Source: Nitrospira sp.
GTDB lineage: Bacteria > Nitrospirota > Nitrospiria > Nitrospirales > Nitrospiraceae
Length of the DNA stretch: 64,000 nt
Reading direction: 5' to 3'
NCBI GenBank assembly: GCA_015709715.1
Contig: CP054184.1
Span: 558,001-622,000 of the forward strand
In this document: positions 1 through 6,203 of the stretch, piece by piece
Numbering within the stretch: position 1 is the first letter of the stretch
Layout: each line of letters starts with the position of its first letter
Position numbers and translations under genes: made by a program
The notes under the pieces: model-generated
The model's database searches: none
What the model saw: the letters and a program-made list of their open reading frames with translations, nothing else
What the model was told of the DNA's origin: nothing

Positions 1-30
1 GAACACGTCATCGACAACGGACTTTATCAT
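1..30 (-). CDS. Start of a phage gene running off the left edge
   Basis: Only the first ten codons are visible (reading MIKSVVDDVF). The ATG at 30-28 is preceded by an AGGAGG ribosome site at about 41-36. An earlier in-frame ATG at 60-58 overlaps the stop of the upstream gene as ATGA, so the true start could be there. Nothing can be said about function. Its presence shows that the minus-strand phage operon continues beyond the window. Confidence 0.5.
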   Translation of the reverse strand, partial: MIKSVVDDVF

Positions 31-56
31 CTGAACCTCCTGACCTTGCTTTCGGC

Positions 57-335
57 TCATTGCGGCACCACCAGTCCCGGCGGGAGGTGAATGGGACTCG
101 GCGCCAGCTGCGTATGGTGCTTCACCACGCCGTCCCACGCCTTCATGATGATCTGCTTGAACAGCGCCGGGTTCCCGATCGGTCCGACCACATCGACCTC
201 GCCGTTCTCCAGCAGGGCAATCGCGACGATCGTCACCACCGCCTGCTTCGGCGCCGGCATCTCAATCACGAGCTTCTTGGTCTTCGGCTGCTCCAGCGCC
301 TCGCCGTTCCGGAAATTCACGAGTTTGTTTGACAT
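57..335 (-). CDS. Small phage protein, function unknown
   Basis: Product of 92 residues starting MSNKLVNFRNG. The start at 335 is chosen because GGGAGG lies just upstream; the longer frame to 431 runs into the preceding gene and is low-complexity. The middle is a hydrophobic beta-like stretch (VVTIVAIALLENGEVDVVG), followed by a Pro-rich tail. No cysteines or recognisable motif. It sits at the downstream end of a tightly packed minus-strand run and its start overlaps the previous gene by 19 nt, so it is probably co-transcribed and translationally coupled. Confidence 0.6.
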   Translation of the reverse strand: MSNKLVNFRNGEALEQPKTKKLVIEMPAPKQAVVTIVAIALLENGEVDVVGPIGNPALFKQIIMKAWDGVVKHHTQLAPSPIHLPPGLVVPQ

Positions 336-613
336 GCCGCCTCCCGCTCCTTCTTCTTCGCCGCAGATCGACGGCGCATATACTCCCGCATGTAGACCCG
401 ATTGCGTTCCCGCCGCTCCTCTGGCGTCCATTTCGATGTCCGGCCACCCCGACGCAAGACGGCCATGTCAGGGAGTCGCACCACAACCTCCCCCGTCAGC
501 AGCTGATTGAGCCAGGCCAGCAGCTGCTCATACGTAAGGTGACAGCCGCAGTTGATACACCGCGCCTCATCCTTCGTCACCGCCAGACAGCCATGACAGC
601 GGGAACAGCGCAT
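317..613 (-). CDS. Zinc-ribbon phage protein
   Basis: Product of 98 residues. The N-terminus carries two cysteine pairs, CSRC (residues 3-6) and CINC (about 19-22), typical of a zinc ribbon. A short hydrophobic helix follows (EQLLAWLNQLL), then a very basic C-terminal tail rich in Arg/Lys (residues 66-95) that could bind nucleic acid. The start codon shares position 613 with the stop of the upstream gene. Function is unknown; a nucleic-acid-binding or scaffold role is only inferred from the zinc knuckle and basic tail. Confidence 0.65.
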   Translation of the reverse strand: MRCSRCHGCLAVTKDEARCINCGCHLTYEQLLAWLNQLLTGEVVVRLPDMAVLRRGGRTSKWTPEERRERNRVYMREYMRRRSAAKKKEREAACQTNS

Positions 614-1275
614 TACCGCGCCACTCCCGGCGGCACCGGCCCATCCAGCACGAGCGTACTGGTCCTGACCGAGCTACCGGCCACAGACTGCGTGATGCGC
701 GCAGCTTGCGCCGCAGCAATCCCGCCGCCAATCGCACCCAGTCCCGCCGCCTCGCCAATGGCCGGCACGTACGTGGAGGCGAGCGACTTCGCCCGGTAAA
801 TCTGCACACTCGGCACCATCGACGTCTGGTACATCTGCTGATGGACCGGCGCGGGGCAGCTCCAGGCTTCCGGCGAGTCGCCCGCCTTCACCACGAGCCG
901 CTTGACGGAAATGAGTTGATCGCATCGACACGTCAAGGCGTCCGGCTCCTTAGTCTCCGCGTTGAACTTCCGCTGATCATGGGCCACCGTCGTGCAAATC
1001 GGCCCGTTCTGAATCGTGTGGAAATCGGAGACAATATCGTCATACTTCGTCACACAGCCCGAGACCATCACCATCAGCAGGAAGGACGAGATGATGCCGA
1101 CGAGGTAACGCGCGCGAAATCGTTTCGCCATCTTCCCCTTCGGTCCCCCTTCCTTCACGAGCATGTCCGCCTTTTGGCGAAGCCAGGTGGCAATCTTGCT
1201 GCGTTGGTCCTTCGGCATCGTGTCCGCGTCATGCATGGTCAGCACGGCGATCGCTTTCTCTTGCATCATCACCAA
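613..1275 (-). CDS. Predicted phage lipoprotein with an N-terminal extension
   Basis: Product of 220 residues if read from 1275. Residues 1-48 are a compact charged segment, then MAKRFRARYL leads into a hydrophobic stretch (about residues 58-72) ending in a lipobox-like VSGC. The rest is a soluble, Cys-containing domain with a small-residue patch near residues 178-190 (AAGLGAIGGGIAAAQAA). The mature protein would be a lipid-anchored envelope protein. The segment before the lipobox resembles small free-standing phage proteins ending in RFRARYL, so this could be a fusion. A start at 1131 would give a plain 172-residue lipoprotein, but its ribosome site is weak. Confidence 0.6.
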   Translation of the reverse strand: MVMMQEKAIAVLTMHDADTMPKDQRSKIATWLRQKADMLVKEGGPKGKMAKRFRARYLVGIISSFLLMVMVSGCVTKYDDIVSDFHTIQNGPICTTVAHDQRKFNAETKEPDALTCRCDQLISVKRLVVKAGDSPEAWSCPAPVHQQMYQTSMVPSVQIYRAKSLASTYVPAIGEAAGLGAIGGGIAAAQAARITQSVAGSSVRTSTLVLDGPVPPGVAR

Positions 1276-1517
1276 TCTCCTTCGTCGGGTTGTTGGACGG
1301 CTTCACGCCTTCGCTCAATGTGTGCGCAGGCGGCTTGCGTGAGACCTTGGCAGGTCCTGTGTTCGCCCTTGAACTCGATCAGCTCGAAGATGTCGCACTT
1401 ACCTGGATCGTCAGGCAGCGGCCGCACCTTGCCACCCACGAAGACGGCGTGCTGGAAGCGCGAGAGCAGTTCATTCACCAGCACCGAGGTTTCAATCAGT
1501 TCAATATTCATGATCAC
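1269..1517 (-). CDS. Small phage protein, function unknown
   Basis: Product of 82 residues starting MIMNIELIETSVLVNELLSRF. The N-terminal half is an amphipathic helix followed by a short beta-like stretch (HAVFVGG); the C-terminal half has three cysteines and ends in an acidic tail. The last 7 nt overlap the start of the lipoprotein gene, which implies coupled translation. I do not recognise the family. It belongs to the run of accessory genes downstream of the HTH/terminase-like gene. Confidence 0.6.
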   Translation of the reverse strand: MIMNIELIETSVLVNELLSRFQHAVFVGGKVRPLPDDPGKCDIFELIEFKGEHRTCQGLTQAACAHIERRREAVQQPDEGDW

Positions 1518-1552
1518 TGACCTGTCAGTTACTCAATCGGCCGCTCCTTTCG

Positions 1553-1762
1553 CTATTTCTTCAACCCCGCGATCGGGACGCACGCAAACGCGTGACCCTT
1601 CGGATTGTCGGCATCCAGCAACCCCTTCGCTTGGACGCATTGCGCCTCGCTCTCGAACACCTTCACCACACGCGAGGCCTCCGCATGGGGAATGGCGACC
1701 TGCCCCCAGTTCAGCCCGTTACTGCCCCACAGCACCACGACTTGGACTAAGACAAACAGCAT
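1553..1762 (-). CDS. Small exported phage protein
   Basis: Product of 69 residues. The first 12 residues (MLFVLVQVVVLW) are strongly hydrophobic with no preceding charge, which suggests a membrane anchor or short signal sequence. The remainder has two cysteines about 18 residues apart that could form a disulfide outside the cytoplasm. Function is unknown. It lies in the same minus-strand transcription unit as the lipoprotein gene, so the two may work together at the cell envelope. Confidence 0.5.
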   Translation of the reverse strand: MLFVLVQVVVLWGSNGLNWGQVAIPHAEASRVVKVFESEAQCVQAKGLLDADNPKGHAFACVPIAGLKK

Positions 1763-1771
1763 CGGCCCCTC

Positions 1772-2020
1772 CTACTTCGTGAGATGTTTCACCGCCCACA
1801 TCACCGCGTCCTCAATTTTGGTCTTCGCCAACGACAGTTCCCGCGATCCATGCGGCTTGTCCGGCTGCCCCGTCATACTGGCCACACGGTCGCAGTATTC
1901 GAGGAAGGCGAGTCCCTTATCCTTGATCGTGCGCATCATGATTTTTTCCTCATCACTCAGCACGCGGTACTCATGACGCATGACGTTGTTCTCAACTCGC
2001 TGATCACTTGACGATTCCAT
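1772..2020 (-). CDS. Acb2/Tad1-type hairpin-domain protein (candidate anti-defence sponge)
   Basis: Product of 82 residues. It shows the pattern I associate with the Acb2/Tad1 hairpin family: YRVLSDEEK near residues 18-26, then MRTIKDKG on the first helix, and SRELSLAKTKIEDAVMWAVKHLT on the second helix (about residues 59-81; the motif shown is two helix turns longer than the core). Characterised members sequester cyclic nucleotide messengers of CBASS (Acb2) or the cyclic ADP-ribose isomer of Thoeris (Tad1). The family link is from memory of the motif. Ligand choice cannot be read from the sequence, and many family members are untested. It is encoded beside the HTH/terminase-like gene and may start at Met14. 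Confidence 0.6.
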   Translation of the reverse strand: MESSSDQRVENNVMRHEYRVLSDEEKIMMRTIKDKGLAFLEYCDRVASMTGQPDKPHGSRELSLAKTKIEDAVMWAVKHLTK

Positions 2021-2052
2021 GCGACCCCCCTTTTTTTGAATGGTAGAAAAAA

Positions 2053-2727
2053 TTACGTAGCCTTGCGCTTTTTGTTTGCCGTCTTCGCTGCGCGGGACCT
2101 GTTGCCGACAGGCCGCGCCGAGGGCCCCCCTAGGGGTCCCTTCTCAGCAGATGGGACCCGGTCCGGCGCGCCTTCGGCTTGTTCAGCCTCGCTCGTTCCA
2201 CCTCCTGGCGTAGGAGGTGGAAGGGCCTCGACAGGCTGAACGCTGGATTCCTGCGGGGTTACGCGATCGGACCATAGCGAACCATGCGCTTGACCCATGA
2301 TCCGCCCCATAACGGCCAGGTTTGTGGTGCTTTGCCCGCGCTCGAGGCGTTCCTTGTCGTAGAGCGTGCCGGTAACTGTATTGAGAGTATGGAGCAGGCC
2401 AGTCTTTTGATGGGGCGCGAGTGAGCTTAGAACGCCGTCCGTAAAGCTCTGAATGATGCGCTGCTGTAAATCCAGAGCTTGCCCTTGGATCTTCGCAAAC
2501 ACATCCGCCCGACAGCTCTTGTATTGCTGAACGGCCCTATTCTCTTCATCGGTAGACTGGAGAAAGCGAAACACCGTGCTCGGCGCAACGCCCAGCCTAT
2601 CGGCTATCTCAGGGCTTCGCATGCCGCCCTTAGCCATGGCCAACGCGGCATCACGATCAAGCTTCCGTGAATTGCGAAACGTGCGTTCCCGACCTTTCCG
2701 AGGGCCTCGATCCACAGCAGCCGCCAT
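2053..2727 (-). CDS. Helix-turn-helix phage protein, possibly small terminase
   Basis: Product of 224 residues. The basic N-terminus is followed by a homeodomain/resolvase-like HTH at about residues 27-58 (MRSPEIADRLGVAPSTVFRFL). A helical middle domain follows (residues about 65-150), then a Pro/Gly-rich acidic linker and a Lys/Arg-rich tail. This layout matches small terminase subunits, which bind the packaging site, but a regulator is equally possible. No large terminase is visible in the window. The gene is first in its operon, and its promoter carries one of the repeated GTACARTAC-type sites. Confidence 0.5.
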   Translation of the reverse strand: MAAAVDRGPRKGRERTFRNSRKLDRDAALAMAKGGMRSPEIADRLGVAPSTVFRFLQSTDEENRAVQQYKSCRADVFAKIQGQALDLQQRIIQSFTDGVLSSLAPHQKTGLLHTLNTVTGTLYDKERLERGQSTTNLAVMGRIMGQAHGSLWSDRVTPQESSVQPVEALPPPTPGGGTSEAEQAEGAPDRVPSAEKGPLGGPSARPVGNRSRAAKTANKKRKAT

Positions 2728-2736
2728 AATGCCCTT

Positions 2737-2765
2737 TATATAGCAGGAGTATTCTACTTGTACAA
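2737..2765 (-). promoter_or_regulatory. Predicted sigma70 promoter of the HTH gene
   Basis: Reading leftwards: TTGTAC (2765-2760), a 17-nt spacer, and TATATA (2742-2737). The ATG at 2727 is only about ten bases below the -10 box, so the mRNA would be leaderless or nearly so. The -35 box lies inside a TACTTGTAC half-site, so a repressor bound there would block this promoter. Confidence 0.5.
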
Positions 2766-2768
2766 TAC
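2755..2768. promoter_or_regulatory. Operator-like site 1 (TACTTGTACAATAC)
   Basis: The left half, TACTTGTAC, is identical to the left arm of the perfect palindrome at 17311-17329; the right half is degenerate. It overlaps the -35 box of the promoter reading into the HTH gene. It is one of six related sites found in intergenic parts of the element. Confidence 0.5.
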
Positions 2769-2860
2769 ACCTTCACAAACGCCGACCTAAAGACAGACTG
2801 CGAGACTGTGGACTTTTGCCCCAAAGCACCACGTTCCCCAGTAGCAAAATGCGCCAGTAC

Positions 2861-2876
2861 TATATCTATACAATAC
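2861..2876. promoter_or_regulatory. Weak operator-like site 2
   Basis: Contains ATACAATAC at 2868-2876, differing from the core GTACAATAC of site 1 by one base, and is preceded by GTACTATA. It lies about 100 bp upstream of site 1, where a second bound dimer could cooperate. This is the weakest of the six sites. Confidence 0.3.
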
Positions 2877-2913
2877 GCATAGTTATGAAGTTGTGCACAA
2901 GGAGCTATTGAAA

Positions 2914-3303
2914 TCATGCCCCTAAAAGGGACAGTACGAAGGAAAGAGGGTGCCGCGCGCCCTTAGCGATGTTGCACGATTGGCAGGAAAATCGGACGTT
3001 TTCAAGGCTATGAGCCCCACCCCTGCTGAGTGGCAAAACATGGTCCAGATGGGTGCGGCATTCGACCAGTTCACAGCAGCACCAATAGCAGCGCCCGCCT
3101 TGCCTCATGCGGAGTACTGCGAGCTGTGCAGCCGTGAGATGGTTGCTTGTGACCGTTCGCTGCTTTCGCTTGTATTTACACACCCTTACAGTGTCAGCGG
3201 TAACTCGTGCCGAATGCGCGATTCGAAGCGATGAGTGATGCGCCACCAAGTCAATATGGCTCAACGCACTCTCAGGAATTGGCCCAGATAAATACCGCCT
3301 CAT
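2914..3303 (-). CDS. HNH endonuclease
   Basis: Product of up to 129 residues; the first ~40 residues are uncertain and translation may start later. The HNH fold is clear: CYWC at about residues 72-75, the catalytic HLDHVLPLSRGG (about 85-96), an Asn about ten residues on, then CQSCN and KGA. This is the classic McrA-like zinc HNH arrangement, a metal-dependent DNA nuclease. It sits just upstream of the HTH/terminase-like gene. HNH nucleases beside terminases take part in genome packaging in some cos-type phages, but it could equally be a free-standing mobile endonuclease. Confidence 0.75.
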   Translation of the reverse strand: MRRYLSGPIPESALSHIDLVAHHSSLRIAHSARVTADTVRVCKYKRKQRTVTSNHLTAAQLAVLRMRQGGRCYWCCCELVECRTHLDHVLPLSRGGAHSLENVRFSCQSCNIAKGARHPLSFVLSLLGA

Positions 3304-3366
3304 TGTGCAACCTTCATCTACTCGGTCTCATCCTAGCATGTCTCCACGACCAGCTCAATTACGTCA

Positions 3367-3381
3367 CCCGTACAGTACGGG
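3367..3381. promoter_or_regulatory. Operator-like site 3 (perfect 15-bp palindrome)
   Basis: CCCGTAC-A-GTACGGG is a perfect inverted repeat with the GTACAGTAC core. It lies between the minus-strand HNH gene and the plus-strand zinc-ribbon genes, so it could control either or both. A possible plus-strand promoter spans it (TTACGT, 17 nt, TACTGC), but this is weak. Confidence 0.55.
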
Positions 3382-3438
3382 TACTGCATCTGGCATAGCC
3401 CCTGCAATAGGTATCGGCATGAACGCGAACACTAACCC

Positions 3439-3631
3439 AGGAGCCGAGACCATGAAGCCGAAACCATGGATTGACGAACCCGAAGAGGCCGACGACCAGG
3501 ACGAGCCCGAGAAAGTCGAGTGCTTCGAGTGTGATCGAACCTTCATCGCCTATCGGTACGAAAGCATCTGTCCCGAGTGTATCGAGATCATGTCACTCAA
3601 CCGCGCCCACGCATAAGGAGCCGAGACCATG
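3439..3631 (+). repeat. Repeated leader AGGAGCCGAGACCATG
   Basis: The 16-bp sequence AGGAGCCGAGACCATG occurs exactly at 3439-3454 and 3616-3631, each time providing the ribosome site and ATG of a small gene. A third partial copy (GGAGCCGAGA) lies near 3670. This suggests tandem duplication of a leader-plus-gene cassette in the only plus-strand operon of the element's interior. Confidence 0.7.
3452..3616 (+). CDS. Small acidic zinc-ribbon protein
   Basis: Product of 54 residues starting MKPKPWIDEPEE. A run of Asp/Glu (residues 8-22) is followed by CFEC and CPEC, a four-cysteine zinc ribbon. The start is fixed by AGGAG eight bases upstream. It is the first gene of a short plus-strand operon that faces the rest of the phage genes, under the palindrome at 3367. 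Function is unknown. The acidic segment plus zinc ribbon recalls small phage proteins that bind host enzymes or mimic DNA, but that is speculation. Confidence 0.6.
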   Translation: MKPKPWIDEPEEADDQDEPEKVECFECDRTFIAYRYESICPECIEIMSLNRAHA

Positions 3632-3757
3632 TGCAACACACGCGAAGAGAACGCCGCTGAATTAGCCAGGGGAGCCGAGAAACCTGTGGTCAGGATCACG
3701 CGAGCCGATCGGCAAGGTGCGCGATCTCTGCACAAAGGTCGAAGGGAGGAACTAGCC

Positions 3758-3955
3758 ATGACCCCGATCCGCGCGACCTTCATCGGGATGCAATACAGCC
3801 GCTTCGGGCAGTTCCCGCTGTATACCCTGCTGGAGCCGCTCGGCGACGAGCACCCGATACACAGCACCGTGAGCCTGAACACGATCCACGTGCACGGCAG
3901 GACGCCGGTTGAGGCCGTGCAGGACAGCGAAACAGAAAAGGAGGCATGCAAGTGA
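3758..3955 (+). CDS. Small phage protein, function unknown
   Basis: Product of 65 residues starting MTPIRATFIGMQYSRFGQF. GGGAGG eight bases upstream supports the ATG at 3758. An in-frame start at 3629, with the repeated AGGAGCCGAGACC leader, would add 43 poorly folded-looking residues and cannot be excluded. The core looks like a beta strand, an aromatic turn (FGQFPLYTLLEP), then two strands (VSLNTIHVHG). No known motif. The stop overlaps the next start by 10 nt, indicating one transcript. Confidence 0.55.
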   Translation: MTPIRATFIGMQYSRFGQFPLYTLLEPLGDEHPIHSTVSLNTIHVHGRTPVEAVQDSETEKEACK

Positions 3956-4206
3956 CACTGACGAATGACCCGCAGGAGCAGCCGGACGAGTGCGATAGTT
4001 GCGGATTCACGACACAGGAGCTTGATGCGTACGAAATGTACCGGGGTTTTCCGCAGAAGACGCAGTACAAATGGCTGTGCGAGCTGTGCGCATTCACCCC
4101 AGCCGGGAACGCCTACGAGTACCCCGAACATTTTCATGATAGGCCCCTCATGCAAACGGTCTGCTATGTGGGGAATGCTATCATTGCCGCCATCAAGGCC
4201 CGCTAG
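3946..4206 (+). CDS. Zinc-ribbon phage protein
   Basis: Product of 86 residues with CDSC (residues 16-19) and CELC (about 45-48) pairs, a rubredoxin-like spacing for one zinc ion. The region between them is Tyr-rich. The C-terminal third (YVGNAIIAAIK) could form a helix. It is the last gene of the plus-strand operon and is followed within ten bases by a GC-rich hairpin. The family is not recognised. Confidence 0.6.
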   Translation: MQVTLTNDPQEQPDECDSCGFTTQELDAYEMYRGFPQKTQYKWLCELCAFTPAGNAYEYPEHFHDRPLMQTVCYVGNAIIAAIKAR

Positions 4207-4214
4207 AAATACCG

Positions 4215-4234
4215 AGGGGGGCTTGAGCCCCCCT
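4215..4234. terminator. GC-rich hairpin between convergent genes
   Basis: AGGGGGGC-TTGA-GCCCCCCT forms an 8-bp stem with a 4-nt loop, between the plus-strand gene ending at 4206 and the minus-strand gene ending at 4246. The tail on the plus strand is pyrimidine-rich (CCTTTCCTT) but not a clean U-run, so termination strength is uncertain. Confidence 0.5.
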
Positions 4235-4245
4235 CCTTTCCTTCC

Positions 4246-4650
4246 CTATGGCACAATCGTGGCGCCCGATCCGGCCCCACCGCCGCCCCCGCTGCCGCTG
4301 GGCTCCGTGGGAGGCGGGAACGTCGGCTCCGTGAGCGCAAACACAAACGCCCCGTTCGCCGGGTCGGTCTTGCTGCTCTCATTGCCGCTTGTATCGTACG
4401 CGCTCATACTGATGAAATGCTGCCCGACCGCCGCCCCCAGCGTGACGCAATTGGTTTGCGTCACGAGGCCGACTGTTCCGAGGAGACTGTCCGCCCCGCC
4501 CGACGTGGCCCGTGTATAGAACTTATACCCCGCGAGATCCGCCTCCGTGTTCGCCGTCCAAGTCAGCGTGCAATTGTCCGTGTACGTCGGCCCCGAGGCC
4601 CAGGCCGGCAGACTCCACAGCATCACCACCACAAGCACCCATCGTGTCAC
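4246..4650 (-). CDS. Secreted protein with a fibronectin type III-like domain
   Basis: The GTG start at 4650 is chosen because a G-rich ribosome site sits just above it and because it places a signal peptide (TRWVLVVVMLWSLPAWA) at the N-terminus. The mature 110-residue part resembles one FN3/Ig-like domain: CTLTWTANTEADLAGYKFY, then HFISMSAYDTSGNES. It ends in a Pro- and Gly-rich tail. FN3 modules are common on phage virions and in bacterial surface proteins. Here the signal peptide suggests export during lysogeny, for example lysogenic conversion of the cell surface, which is an inference. Confidence 0.65.
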   Translation of the reverse strand: MTRWVLVVVMLWSLPAWASGPTYTDNCTLTWTANTEADLAGYKFYTRATSGGADSLLGTVGLVTQTNCVTLGAAVGQHFISMSAYDTSGNESSKTDPANGAFVFALTEPTFPPPTEPSGSGGGGGAGSGATIVP

Positions 4651-4979
4651 GTGGCCCCCCTTTCGTTGATGGGCCCGAAGATACCACATCTCACATCCTT
4701 TGCCTGCCCCTCCTGCGCGAGCTGGTCAATTAATTCGGCGCAATCTATCGCCGTCTGCCGTGAAATCTCTTTCTTACTTGCTGTCATCCACCACTCAATG
4801 TCGTGAGGTTTGCCACGTTCCCTGCAAATAATTGCCGCCTCCAGCAGCGCCGCTCGGCGGGTTTGTTTATCGTGTTCAATAATGTCACCCATAAATTGAG
4901 AATCGGCAGGATGCCCGCATAAACCCATTCTCTCAAGTAACGCTGCCGCCCGCTCCTGCGGGGTCATTTCGCGTGCCAT
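4647..4979 (-). CDS. Phage protein, function unknown
   Basis: Product of 110 residues starting MAREMTPQERAAALLERMG. Mostly helical and charged. A middle segment (RRAALLEAAIICRERGKPHDIEWW) recalls small phage proteins of unknown role. It overlaps the upstream gene by 16 nt and the downstream gene by 4 nt, so it is a coupled member of the operon. Its first residues (MARE) match those of the upstream gene because both starts lie in the same 16-bp repeat. Confidence 0.6.
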   Translation of the reverse strand: MAREMTPQERAAALLERMGLCGHPADSQFMGDIIEHDKQTRRAALLEAAIICRERGKPHDIEWWMTASKKEISRQTAIDCAELIDQLAQEGQAKDVRCGIFGPINERGAT

Positions 4980-5176
4980 GCGTTCCTCACTCGTGCGTGT
5001 TCGTAGTGAAGGCAGGCCAATAGTGCAGCCTGACGCATCTCAGACGGCGTATATTCTGCGCGATGAATAGCGGCTTCCATCATATCGACAAGTTGATGAA
5101 AGGCTGCATCGTGTAGATACCTATACTCGGGGTCTTGCCAACCCTGCCATTGCTGTTCGTCTACTTCGCGTGCCAT
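4964..5176 (-). CDS. Small phage protein, function unknown
   Basis: Product of 70 residues, rich in aromatic residues and His near the N-terminus (QQWQGWQDPEYRYLHDAAFHQL) with helical character throughout. GGGAGG upstream supports the start at 5176. The C-terminal residues NAWHAK are encoded by the copy of the 16-bp repeat that also provides the next start codon. No known family. Confidence 0.6.
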   Translation of the reverse strand: MAREVDEQQWQGWQDPEYRYLHDAAFHQLVDMMEAAIHRAEYTPSEMRQAALLACLHYEHARVRNAWHAK

Positions 5177-5180
5177 GCGT
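4968..5180. repeat. 16-bp direct repeat at two gene junctions
   Basis: TTCGCGTGCCATGCGT occurs exactly at 4968-4983 and 5165-5180, each time spanning the ATG of a minus-strand gene whose product begins MARE. It is probably the trace of a duplication or recombination at gene starts that shuffled the small genes here. Confidence 0.65.
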
Positions 5181-5452
5181 CACACCTCCCTTGCGGTGGT
5201 TGGGCTCGCCTCAGTCCCCTCTGCTGTGTTCGCAAGCTGTGTGCGCAAGCTGTCCACCTCCCGGCGGTACGACACCAGCATTCCTCGCAGCAACTCAATT
5301 TGTTCAAGGTACTCCCGCACCTGCCCCTGCAACGCTGCAATGGTCGCCTGGGCGTCGGCAAGTTGTTCTGACAGCACCTGCGCAATAGCTTGATAGCCCA
5401 CTATTGGCATCCCCTCATCAGCCCCTTTTTCAATATGGTGTGTTCGCTCCAC
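5180..5452 (-). CDS. Coiled-coil phage protein
   Basis: Product of 90 residues from a GTG at 5452 with a strong GGGGAGGG ribosome site. Residues about 25-75 show a heptad-like pattern of Leu/Ile/Val with Gln/Glu/Arg (SEQLADAQATIAALQGQVRE and onward), so it is probably a parallel coiled coil. Function is unknown; small coiled coils of this kind act as scaffolds or inhibitors. Tightly spaced with its neighbours. Confidence 0.6.
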   Translation of the reverse strand: MERTHHIEKGADEGMPIVGYQAIAQVLSEQLADAQATIAALQGQVREYLEQIELLRGMLVSYRREVDSLRTQLANTAEGTEASPTTAREV

Positions 5453-5453
5453 G

Positions 5454-5684
5454 TCACGCCCTCCCCTTCGTCAGCAGATCCAAGACACGCTGCAACTCAT
5501 TCAGTACTGAATCTTTCGCGCCAACCCTAAAGGTGTACTGGTCCTTTTTGATTCGATCTATTTCCCGCTTCACTACGCGCACCGCCCTCGCGTGCTCCTT
5601 GCGGAGCAGCCCGGCAATACACCCATCATCCTCATGGCCGTACTGCTGGGCGACGATCTTGTCCGCCCACTCCCGCCGCGCCAT
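5454..5684 (-). CDS. Small basic phage protein
   Basis: Product of 76 residues starting MARREWADKIVAQQYG. The ATG at 5684 shares its A with the upstream stop (TGATG), which supports this start over an upstream extension. It is helical and basic, with a hydrophobic C-terminal helix (SVLNELQRVLDLLTKG). No motif recognised. Confidence 0.55.
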   Translation of the reverse strand: MARREWADKIVAQQYGHEDDGCIAGLLRKEHARAVRVVKREIDRIKKDQYTFRVGAKDSVLNELQRVLDLLTKGRA

Positions 5685-5893
5685 CACGGCGCCTCGCGTT
5701 CTGGATGCTTTACTTTTCGCACCGATCCGTCTGTCCACACTTCATACTCTCGACCACGAGAATCTGTAAATCGTGACCCCGCAGCGTGGGCAATGACTCG
5801 CTTGTTACTTTTGTCCCTGACTGCTTGACAGATTTCATCTTCTGACACAGGCCCTTTGATAGTTTCAAAACCGCTCCATTTAATTTCCTGCAT
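5684..5893 (-). CDS. Small phage protein, function unknown
   Basis: Product of 69 residues starting MQEIKWSGFETIKGPVSED. A G-rich sequence precedes the ATG at 5893; the longer frame upstream is a shadow of the DUF2829 gene. The C-terminal half (RFTDSRGREYEVWTDGSVRKV) looks like a small all-beta fold. It lies directly downstream of the Tad2-like gene and probably shares its message. Confidence 0.55.
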   Translation of the reverse strand: MQEIKWSGFETIKGPVSEDEICQAVRDKSNKRVIAHAAGSRFTDSRGREYEVWTDGSVRKVKHPEREAP

Positions 5894-5924
5894 CCCACAC
5901 CCCCTTCTCGCCCTGCGCGGCGCG

Positions 5925-6203
5925 TTATCGAACAATCTCCCAATCGTTGGCCAGCATGTCCGTTTGGCTACAGAGCCACGGCACGATTTTCCCGTCTGCC
6001 GTGCGCATGTCGATGTGCGGGCAGTAGTTAACCTCGGTGCCTTCCTCGTAGATGCCAAGCAACGGGGGACGGTTCACTTTGAACGTCGATCCAGGCACCA
6101 GAAATAGGAACATGTTCTTTCCATTCCATCCGGCACGCGCTACCTTATGGCCCGCCTTGATCTCTTCGAGCGCACGACTGAAGTTGAAATTCTCGTTATC
6201 CAT
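5925..6203 (-). CDS. tad2: Tad2-family (DUF2829) anti-Thoeris protein
   Basis: Product of 92 residues with the diagnostic DUF2829 pattern: FSRALEEIKAGHKVARAGWNG (residues 8-27; key positions Ala, Gly and Trp), a beta segment FLFLVPGS, then the C-terminal WLCSQTDMLANDWEIV block. Family members characterised as Thoeris anti-defence 2 bind and sequester the glycocyclic ADP-ribose signal made by ThsB, preventing ThsA activation. Length and both motif blocks are complete, so the protein looks functional. It overlaps the upstream zinc-finger gene by 8 nt. Whether it binds a Thoeris signal here is inferred from family membership. Confidence 0.85.
   Translation of the reverse strand: MDNENFNFSRALEEIKAGHKVARAGWNGKNMFLFLVPGSTFKVNRPPLLGIYEEGTEVNYCPHIDMRTADGKIVPWLCSQTDMLANDWEIVR

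Noticed and set aside
706-1782. Long plus-strand frames opposite phage and chromosomal genes (for example 706-1782, 22428-24113, 14811-15923)
   Set aside because: They are antisense to genes with clear domains, Arg/Pro/His-rich, and lack ribosome sites; they reflect the high GC content.
2657-2917. Short minus-strand frame across the HTH gene promoter
   Set aside because: It overlaps the predicted promoter and the HTH start, is Cys/Ser-rich without pattern, and has no ribosome site.
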